Assembly: GCA_964517435.1 (NCBI GenBank)
Contig: CAZFEC010000023.1
Coordinates: 1-45,666 of the forward strand
Direction: 5' to 3'
Length of the DNA: 45,666 nt
Source of the DNA: BS150m-G50 sp964517435
GTDB taxonomy: Bacteria; CAIWAD01; BS150m-G50
Position 1 is the stretch's first letter, and each line of letters opens with the position of its first letter. This document shows positions 34,321 to 42,400 of this stretch, piece by piece. The notes under the pieces are model-generated. The model worked only from the letters and a program-made list of their open reading frames with translations. It made no database searches and was not told the DNA's origin. The position numbers and the translations under genes were made by a program.

Positions 34321-34387
34321 TTTGAACTGCGATAACAAATTGTCAGTTCAAAATAGCATTTGGCATGCTGCTTTTGTCAGCATGCCA
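34321..34387. repeat. Tandem hairpins upstream of the beta-propeller gene
   Basis: TTTGAACTG (34321-34329) pairs with CAGTTCAAA (34344-34352). TGGCATGCTG (34361-34370) pairs perfectly with CAGCATGCCA (34378-34387). The second stem is nearly the same as the 13-bp stem upstream of the HIT gene, with a compensatory C-G/A-T change. Both lie in the 5' region of a minus-strand gene. Confidence 0.6.
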
Positions 34388-34552
34388 GGACATCGCCNNN
34401 NNNNNNNNNNNNNNNNNNNNNNNNNNNNNNNNNNNNNNNNNNNNNNNNNNNNNNNNNNNNNNNNNNNNNNNNNNNNNNNNNNNNNNNNNNNNNNNNNTCA
34501 GTTCAAAATAGCATTTGGCATGCTGCTTTTGTCAGCATGCCAGGACATCGCC
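34343..34552. other. Gap of 100 N between two identical 55-bp sequences (probable false gap)
   Basis: The 55 bases just before the N run (34343-34397) are identical to the 55 just after it (34498-34552). Two contig ends sharing exactly one k-mer of 55 is the expected product of adjacent de Bruijn graph edges joined by a scaffolder. The real sequence is probably continuous, with a single copy and no gap. Confidence 0.75.
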
Positions 34553-34826
34553 ATTTATGCGTCACTCATCCGTGACGATGCAATTTAACATCGTCCCCGG
34601 GTAATGCCAACGGAAGAATGCGGATAGGCGTGGAATGGGGAGAATATTCAGGGAGTCGCTTCATTGAACCACTAATGAACACGAATCTACACGAATAGGA
34701 GAAGAATAGAATCATTGTCCATTCTTGCGACTAGTGGGCACAGATATGAGAGGATGGTTATTAGTGTTTATTCTGGCACCCGTTGGGCGTAAGCACGGAC
34801 GCGAAACACGCGAATATGCCGAATTA

Positions 34827-34978
34827 CGTCATCCCCGCGTAGGCGGGGATCCAGCTACGCAATGCGGAAAATCAATGGAGTGCCCTGTTTGCGGTGCCCG
34901 TTTCCTTTTCATAAATCGGAAAGCGCAGTGTTTCCCAGGACCTGTCCTCTCTGGATCCCCGCCTACGCGGGGATGACG
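34827..34978. repeat. 28-bp inverted-repeat pair (REP/BIME-like)
   Basis: The 28-bp segment 34827-34854 recurs as an exact reverse complement at 34951-34978. Each copy is itself a hairpin: ATCCCCGC, a 4-nt loop, GCGGGGAT. The 96 bp between have no obvious function. Similar 'TCATCCCCGC...GCGGGGATCC' palindromes are widespread intergenic repeats in bacteria (general knowledge). Confidence 0.75.
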
Positions 34979-35053
34979 TGGTATGCGTTTGGTGCCATCA
35001 CAAGACACACGATTCATCAGTTCCTTAACGCCCGAAACATATGACATTGTTAA

Positions 35054-35084
35054 ATAAAAAAAGCCCCGACGGAATCGGGGCTTT
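35054..35084 (-). terminator. Rho-independent terminator after the Ig-repeat gene
   Basis: On the minus strand AAAGCCCCGA pairs with TCGGGGCTTT around a short loop and is followed by a run of T (complement of the A-run 35054-35062). It lies 30 nt after the stop codon at 35114. Confidence 0.88.
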
Positions 35085-35113
35085 CATCATCAGAGGATAT
35101 CTTTCAAACGCGA

Positions 35114-38100
35114 TCAGTTGCCGCGCAGAAAGACGGTCTGCTTGGTGAACACTTCGCCGTCGATCTTGGCGCGGATAATGTAGACACCGGAACCGACCGG
35201 CAGACCGAGGCTGTTGCGTCCATTCCAGGTCAGGAAGTTATCGCGATACCAGTCTCTATCGAACACACCGCTGTCTTCCCAGATCTTCTCACCTACCGCG
35301 TTGTAGATGGTCACTTCAACCGTTGTGTTGTCCGCAGTGATATCGAAACCGATGCGAGTCACATCGTTGAAGGGATTGGGGAAGTTCTGCCACAGTTTGT
35401 TGGCTGTAACATCTTCGAAATAAGCACCAAAGGACCAGAAGCTGTTTTCCAGGCCTGGGATGACCAGGGTCAGCTTGTCAGCACCCGTGTTGGCCTCTGT
35501 TTCAGCCTGGCGTTCCAGCGTGAACTGAGTGTCGCCCTGGTAGAAATAAAGATGCGATTCGGCAACGCTCAGACTGTTCATGAAAGCTTCCAGGTGGTTC
35601 GGCATGTACAATTCAGCGTAGCCGCCGATATCGTTCGCCAGATTGGTTCTCACCTCCCAGATCCAGTCGGACATATTCTCGTCCAGGGTTCGCTCGGCGC
35701 CACCCTCGATCAATTCGACGGAGAGGTAGTAAGGCGGATCCACTATGTTGTCAAAATGGAAACGCAGATAGCCATCGACGCCGCCTTCACCGATCAGGAA
35801 ATCGAAATCGCCGGCGCCCTCTTCGGTGATGACGTCACCGAGCAGGACGATCGTGAAATGGAACAGGTAGAACTCCTCGTCCAGAGTCAGGGTGAGGTCG
35901 AATTCCTGCGGCGAAGTCTCTGTGGTCGGTGTGCCGCTGATAATGCCGTCTATCTCATCAAGGATCAGCCAATCCGGCAGATCGGAATCGTCTAGTACCG
36001 GCGTACCGCAATCCAAGTCGTAACCGAGTTCGATCAGCAGCTCAGAGCCACGGTATACTTCGTATTCCGTCACGGTATCGAAGTCCAGAATGCAGTTGAT
36101 CATCACCGTCACGGTATCCACATCGCTCCCTTCATCGAGGTCGGTCACGGTGAAGGAAACCGTATCGGGACCCCAGACATCGGGGTGCGGCATCGCGGTC
36201 AGCACGTTCTCTAAAATCGCGAAGCTCGCCCAGCAGCTGGTGTCCCAGTCGGCAACCGTCCAGACCAGGTTGGTGTCAGCGTCCTCGATGTCATTGGCGC
36301 ATTCAGTCAGGTCGAACACCAGCGTCACATCTTCATCGGTCTCCAGCACCAGGCATTCTTCATCAATTACCGGCAGGTCGTTAACCGAATTGACTACCAC
36401 CGTGACCATATCGCTGTCGGTCAGACGCAGATCCTGGTCATCAATGGTGAAAGTGATCTCCTCGGAACCGAACCAGTGCTCCGGCGCGGAGAAGGTCACC
36501 ATGAAGACATCGATATCGACCGTGATCTGATCGTTGCCTTCAACGGTAAGGATCAGCGATTCAGGGGTTTCTATATCGAAGAGATACTGTTCGAAATCGA
36601 CTTCCAGTATCGTATCCTCGTCGAAAGCGAGGGTGTCGGGCAGTTCAATGGTGGGTGGATCGTTGACGCCGATGATACTGATGGTGTAAGTATAGTCGTC
36701 GGTCAGCTCGTCGCCGCCCGCTTCGCCGTTGTCGGTCACGGTGAAGGTTACCTCATCATCACCGTCAACATCGGAGATCGGAACCATGGTCAGGGTGTTG
36801 TCGACAATCTCAACCGATTCCCAGAGGGTGTCGTCCCAGTCGGCGATCTCCCAGTTCAGATCTGCCTGGTCATCCTCAATGTCGGTCGCGCATAAGGTCA
36901 GAGGCCATTCGAGATCCACATCCTCGTCTGTAGCGGTAGGCAGACAATCCTCGTCGAGAACGGGAGCGTCGTTAATCGGGGCGACTACCACCGTGACCAT
37001 ATCGCTGTCGGTCAGACGCAGATCCTGATCATCGATGGTGAAAGTGATCTCCTCGGAACCGAACCAGTGCTCCGGCGTGGAGAAGGTCACCAGGAAGACA
37101 TCGATATCGACCGTGATCTGATCGTTGCCTTCAACGGTTAGGATCAGCGATTCGGGGGTTTCTATATCGAAGAGATACTGTTCGAAATCGACTTCCAGTA
37201 TCGTATCCTNNNNNNNNNNNNNNNNNNNNNNNNNNNNNNNNNNNNNNNNNNNNNNNNNNNNNNNNNNNNNNNNNNNNNNNNNNNNNNNNNNNNNNNNNNN
37301 NNNNNNNNNTCTCAACCGATTCCCAGAGGGTGTCGTCCCAGTCGGCGATCTCCCAGTTCAGATCGGCACCGGCGTCTTCGACATCAGTAGCGCAAGCGGT
37401 CAGATCCTGGACCAGATCGATATCCTCATCGGTGGCGACGGGCAGGCAACCCTCGTCAATAACCGGCGCGTCGTTGATAGCACTGACACTGATGGTGACA
37501 ACCGCCGTGTCGAACAGCTCGTCGTCTCCCAGCAGACCGTTGTCGGTAACGGTAAAGGTGACTTCATCGTCGCCGTTAGCGTCCGCCAGCAGCGTCATGG
37601 TCAACTCGTTGTCCACGATCTCAACCGAAGCCCAGATGCCGTCATCCCAATCGGTAACCTCCCAGTTCAGATCTTCAGGCAGGTCTTCCAGATCGGTCGC
37701 ACAGTCGGTCAGATCGTAGACCAGGTCGTTGTCTTCGTCGGTTGCGGTCGGTAGGCACTCCTCGTCGATGAGGGGCGCGTCGTTGATAGCACTGACACTG
37801 ATGGTGACAACCGCCGTGTCGAACAGCTNNNNNNNNNNNNNNNNNNNNNNNNNNNNNNNNNNNNNNNNNNNNNNNNNNNNNNNNNNNNNNNNNNNNNNNN
37901 NNNNNNNNNNNNNNNNNNNNNNNNNNNNTTCAGATCTTCAGGCAGGTCTTCCAGATCGGTCGCACAGTCGGTCAGATCGTAGATCAGGTCCATATCCTCA
38001 TCGGTCGCGATCGGCAGGCACTCCTCATCGATGACCGGGGGTGTATTCTCCAGGGGCAGGATGACGATCGTACCCAGGTTCTGGGCGGGACTCTCATTGA

Positions 38101-38479
38101 GCACGATTTCAACCGTAACCTCTGCTACAACAATCTCCTCTTCAGTAATGGAAAAGTACACTGAGGCCAGGTCGTCGATATTCCAGTAATCAAACTCAGC
38201 ACATTCCGCGCGCCAGTAGCCGGTCGTTTCGATATATTCCCAGCCGAAGAGATCGGGGTCGGTCGGGAAGCAGAGCGTCTGTTCCGTCGGCTCACCCGGA
38301 CGCAGGGTTACACAGAACTCCAGATTGGCGGCAGGGGGAAACGCTCCCTCATGATCCTCGACAGTACCATAGAGGAGATGAGGAGTCGGCTGCGCCACAG
38401 TTGTCCTGGGAAGGGACATGCTGATGACAATCAATACGAACAGCAGACTGAGGTAACGGAGTCTTAGCAGATGTGCCAT
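35114..38479 (-). CDS. Secreted tandem Ig/cadherin-like repeat protein, interrupted by two assembly gaps
   Basis: One gene appearing as several frames because two 100-N gaps have the wrong length. The signal peptide (MAHLLRLRYLSLLFVLIVISMSLPRTTVAQ) is followed by a PHLLYGTVEDHEG module (to about residue 130). Then come about seven Ig/cadherin-like repeats of roughly 95 residues. Type A has PVIDEECLPxATDEDxDLxYDLTDCATDxED with two conserved cysteines; type B has TIELPDTLAFDEDTILEVDF. A putative-Ig domain (LPDWLILDEIDGIISGTPT), a beta-rich region and a C-terminal sorting tail (NFPNPFNDVTRIGFDI, IYNAVGEKIWE, GSGVYIIRAKIDG, VFLRGN) follow. Replacing the gaps with 189 and 146 bp gives 3501 bp, 1166 codons plus stop. 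GAGGG precedes the ATG. Confidence 0.85.
37210..37309. other. Assembly gap 2 (100 N); content predictable as 189 bp
   Basis: The 55 bases before the gap (37155-37209) are identical to 36564-36618, and the 55 after it (37310-37364) are identical to 36808-36862. Identity stops at exactly 55 in both cases. The missing piece is therefore predicted to be a copy of 36619-36807 (189 bp, 63 codons), which restores the reading frame of the surrounding gene. Confidence 0.75.
37829..37928. other. Assembly gap 3 (100 N); content predictable as 146 bp
   Basis: The 55 bases before the gap (37774-37828) are identical to 37465-37519, and the 55 after it (37929-37983) are identical to 37666-37720. Identity is again exactly 55 bp. 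The missing piece is predicted to be a copy of 37520-37665 (146 bp). This corrects the frame change that the 100-N filler introduces. Confidence 0.75.
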
Positions 38480-38516
38480 AGTAATTCCCTCTATCTTGTA
38501 TTCCTTATTTCTCTTT

Positions 38517-39380
38517 TCACCGAACCAGATGTACTATCGCGCTCTGGACGATGCGGCCGTTATCGCCGACGACAATGTAGGTGCCGCTGCATAAACCGGT
38601 CTGCAGGTTCAGCTGACCGTTGGCGCGGAGCGACCGTTGCAGAACCCGTCGCCCGAGCATGTCGTAAAGCGACAACTGGAAAGGCGTCAGCACCTGCAAC
38701 CGCAGGTTGCCGCAGGCCATTGTCGAAGAACAGGTGAACAGGCTGCTCGCCGGGCCGTTCTGCTCGACGATTCCCTCCGACACGACCGTGCGCTGAATGG
38801 AATCGACGGCATCGAATACGACCACCGTGATAATACTCTCACCCAGTTCTACCGCTTCGATAAGACAGGGTGAAAGCACTCCAATCGCGTCTCCCTCAAC
38901 CTGCAGTTCGTAGGCCGTGCAGAAGGGTTGGGACCACGCACCGTCATCATATTCCAGACGGATGCTAAGTGGTTCGGTTTCCCCCAGCTGCAGTAACGCG
39001 TTCTCCGGGTTGTCGAACTGAATCGACACCGCATCGAGATGTACATACCCCAACTGTTGCCAGGGCGCCTCGTTCAGAATCACGGAGATCGTGTCGCTCT
39101 GTGCGGTTTGCGGGTCGGTGAGCGCGATCAACAGTTCGTCGCCGGGCAACCAGGCAATGTTGAAATCGGCGACTTCCACTTCAAACTCGCCGTTGGTGAA
39201 CTGATCGCTGATGACATTGTCCGCATGTTGCGCCAGCCAGCTGGAAAGCTCCAGCTGCGGACAGGGAATCAGCTGATTGTTGACGGCATCGCCGAAAACC
39301 AGATGCGGATTGCCCTGCGCCTGTGCCGTGTCGGCCGTAATTGCCGACAACACGATCGAAAGTACTGCTGCAAAGAACAT
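38517..39380 (-). CDS. Small secreted protein with PHLxxG module and C-terminal sorting domain
   Basis: A 287-residue exported protein. The hydrophobic signal (MFFAAVLSIVLSAITADTAQAQ) lacks the usual basic start. Residues about 24-115 are a module beginning NPHLVFGDAVNNQ and ending VILNEAPWQQLGYVHLD, resembling the first domain of the next gene downstream and a domain near the C-terminus of the gene upstream. A middle beta domain (SIQFDNPENALLQLGETEPLSIRLEYDDG...) looks like a bacterial Ig-like fold. The end is a sorting tail without PNPFNP (PFQLSLYDMLGRRVLQR, GTYIVVGDNGRIVQSAIVHLVR). It lies between two giant repeat proteins on the same strand, only 37 nt upstream of the Ig-repeat gene start. 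The strong hairpin 39389-39415 abuts its start. Role unknown. Confidence 0.78.
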   Translation of the reverse strand: MFFAAVLSIVLSAITADTAQAQGNPHLVFGDAVNNQLIPCPQLELSSWLAQHADNVISDQFTNGEFEVEVADFNIAWLPGDELLIALTDPQTAQSDTISVILNEAPWQQLGYVHLDAVSIQFDNPENALLQLGETEPLSIRLEYDDGAWSQPFCTAYELQVEGDAIGVLSPCLIEAVELGESIITVVVFDAVDSIQRTVVSEGIVEQNGPASSLFTCSSTMACGNLRLQVLTPFQLSLYDMLGRRVLQRSLRANGQLNLQTGLCSGTYIVVGDNGRIVQSAIVHLVR

Positions 39381-39388
39381 AATAAACC

Positions 39389-39415
39389 CCCGGGGGGCGA
39401 CAAGCGCCCCCCGGG
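39389..39415 (-). terminator. Strong GC hairpin between the giant repeat gene and the next gene
   Basis: CCCGGGGGGCG (39389-39399) pairs with CGCCCCCCGGG (39405-39415), an 11-bp perfect stem with loop ACAAG. On the minus strand it follows the giant gene stop by 15 nt and is followed by GGGTTTATT, a poor T-run. The 3' arm and adjoining G-run end 6-8 nt before the next ATG, so it may also mask that ribosome binding site. Confidence 0.55.
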
Positions 39416-39430
39416 ATTGGTATGCGAAGT

Positions 39431-42400
39431 TTACTTAACCTTCATCAGTTTGTTGGTGCTGACAAAGTCAGCCGCCTGCATCTGAACGAAGTAGACACCG
39501 GAAGCGACATCGCTGCCGTAGGCGTTGCGGCCGTTCCAGGTTATTTCGTGATGACCGGCGGGCAGGTTCTCGTTCAGAACCGTGGCCACCTTCTTACCCA
39601 GCATGTTGTAGATGGTGATCTCGACATTGGTCCGGTCGACCAGATCGAATGGAATCACCGTGGTCGGGTTGAAGGGGTTCGGGTAATTCTGATGCAGAGC
39701 CCAGACCGTAGGCAGCTCTTCCATCACCAGGTTGCCGCCGTTGTCGGCTACGTTCCAGCCGAGCGTGACGTCGCAGTTGGCACCGAAGCCGGAGTCGTCG
39801 CGGAATTCGATCCGGACAACTTCACCGGAACGCCATGGATGCGTGAAGTCACCGACCTGGACGGCCCAGAAGCCGTCACTCACCTGGACGGCGAAGTCGG
39901 CGGTGGTGAGCACATCGGACTCGCGGCCGAGGACATAGGCGGTCGCGCTGATGGTACCCTCGTTCGGGCTGAAGACGTTGCCCCAGACCAGATGCGGAGC
40001 ATCGGTGGCTTCGTCTTCAACGAAGATGGTGCCGTTGCCGCGGCCAAGGCCGGCGATCGGCCAGGTGCACTCGGCGGTGGCATTGACCAGCAGGGCGTCA
40101 CCGACGGTCAGCGGACGATTCCACTCTTCCGGGAAGCCTTCGTAGTAGACATACCAGCTCTGGGCGGCGGTGTTGAACAGGGCCGCAGCGTTGGCGCACT
40201 CGATGGCGTCCACCAGATCACCCAGGGAGGTGATGCCGGTTTCGGTCAGCGGCACGGCCAGATCGTTCCAGTCGGTGGTGGTGGTGACGACCAGCTCGAA
40301 GTTGACATCCAGGACCGCTTCGCCGGTGAAGGTGTGGACGGTCTCGTCGCCGGGATAGTTAACCAGGTAGGCATGGCCGGCATTCAGGTCGAAGTTGCTG
40401 CGGGTCGGGGCCCAAGTGTCCCAACCCTGCTCGGAGGCGACCCAGTCGGCGGCGCCGTCGGTACCGGCGATGTTCGTGACCAGACCCTCGGCATCGGTGT
40501 AGTCGACCATGATCGGCATACCGATGTAGTTCCAGTCAGTACCTTCCGCTGAGTTAAGCGCGTAGTCGAACTCACCCAGGATGACGCTGCGCTCGGACTC
40601 ATTGTCCCAGTCAGCGGCGGCGATCTGGTAGAAGTAGTTGAGAGCGGGATCGCCGATCACTTCCAGATCTTCCAGGCTGAGCTCTGCGACGTTGGCGATC
40701 AACTCTTCGATCTCGTTGACCGTCGTACCGCGGTAGATGTTGTAGGAAACGGGATTGACTTCCAGCGAACCGTTGATACCCTCGATGACTTCACTCCAGG
40801 TCAGCAGCGCGTTGAGGCCGACAGCCTCGATGGTGAAGTCGGACACCGCCATCGGCGGGATGTTGTCGTAGGGCCGTGCGGAGCCGATGGCTACCAGCGG
40901 GCTGGAGTAATCATCTTCGCGATCGGTGCTGGCGGGATAATCGCCGACCGTGACGCGAATGATGTCACCTACTAAGGCGTCAGGATGACCCAGCGCGTAG
41001 AAGACGCCGGGAGCGTGACCCGCGGCCTGCTTACCGTGGAACGCCTCAACCGCATCGTTGAAGCCGGTGGTAATCGGACCGGAGTTGTTGCCGAAGGACC
41101 AGGCGGCGACATAGTAGTCGTACTCGGTGATGTCACCCTGGGTGTTGTAGCGCTCGTACACCATGTCGACATTGTCGTCCTGCGGAGTCTGAGCGATCAG
41201 CACCAGGTACTCACCGGTGTCCTTGTACCAGCGGTACTCGTTGACATAGTTGTATCCGACCAGATCCGGATCGTAGAAAGGCGACGCCGGATCGTTGTCG
41301 GAGAATTCACAGTAAAGGTCGATGTAGTTGCCCTGATCTTCCGGGCTGTCTTCAACCACACCTCCGTCGGGCGCGTCGATGGTCGGTGCGACGACGACAT
41401 AGGGGCCTTCGCCGTGACCGATATTGTCGATGCGGCCGCCCTCTTCCCGCACATACAGGCAGAAGTTATCGGTCTCATCCATCACCGTGATCGTGAAGTC
41501 ACCCACGCCGCCGTTCAGCGGTACAGCGCCGGCCGGCATGATGACCTGGTCGTGATCAAGGTTGGTGCTGAATTCGATGAACTCACCGTAGAACTCGTCG
41601 AGGATGGTCGCACCGGCGTCCATCGCTTCGACATGTACGCTGAAGGGCACGCCGGCTTCCAGTTCGCCCAGGGAATTGGTGGTAACCAGGATCGCCGCGC
41701 GGGCGTCGATGTAGAAGGTGTACTCATCAGGATAGGGCGGGCAGACCGCCATCGGGTTGCCGTCTTCGTCCATAGCACCGTCAACACTGATCCAGGCGTC
41801 ACCGGTTTCACCGAAGGTGATCGTCTCGTCGGCGTAGACACCGTACTGACTCTGGACGATGTTCGGGAACTGCGGATAGAAGTAGGCAACCCATTCCGGA
41901 CCGGTGCTGCAGGCGACTTCATGCTGCACGTCACCGGTGGTGCTGTACGCGACAACCGGATCGGAACTGCCGTCCTGGACTACCAGCTCTGAGAAAACGA
42001 GTTCGAGATACTGGGTTTCACCCAGATAGATCGGATCGCTCTCAGGAGTGACGATGTAGGCAACCGGCAGCGCTTCGTCGGCCATCGGCTCGTTATTGAA
42101 GGTGGGAGCGAAGTTGAAATCGGCGTCGCGTACCGCTGTCGCCGACATCAGATCGATTTCCGCACCGTCGAAGTGGGTCAGGAAAGCCGGCACGGAGAAG
42201 CCGGTCAGATCCAGCTCGGTGGAGCCGCTGCCGCTGACCGTGGTCGGGTTGGGATAGTAGTCGATCAGCGGGATGTAGACGCTCCAGACGCCGCTGACCA
42301 CCGTACTGTAGACCTGCTCGGAATAGCGCAGGAAGATGTGATCGACAACACCGTTGTGTGACTGGTCGACGTAAGCGATGGGATTACCGTCACAGTCCTT

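Larger units (their letters stand above)
34225..35053. other. Non-coding region with hairpins, inverted repeats and an assembly gap
   Basis: About 830 bp (including 100 N) without a credible gene. It contains two hairpins near the beta-propeller start, a duplicated 55-bp segment around the N gap, a GACGATG/CATCGTC stem near 34573-34594, and short CACGAAT direct repeats near 34677-34698 (GAACACGAATCTACACGAAT). It also contains a 28-bp inverted-repeat pair. Frames through this region have no codon-like pattern. Confidence 0.5.

Noticed and set aside
34827..34978. Insertion sequence bounded by the 28-bp inverted repeats
   Set aside because: Only 96 bp lie between the arms and there is no transposase; a palindromic intergenic repeat is the better description.
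35114..38479. Three separate or frameshifted genes (pseudogene) in the Ig-repeat region
   Set aside because: The frame changes occur only at the N gaps and are exactly repaired by the predicted 189- and 146-bp fills, so it is one intact gene.
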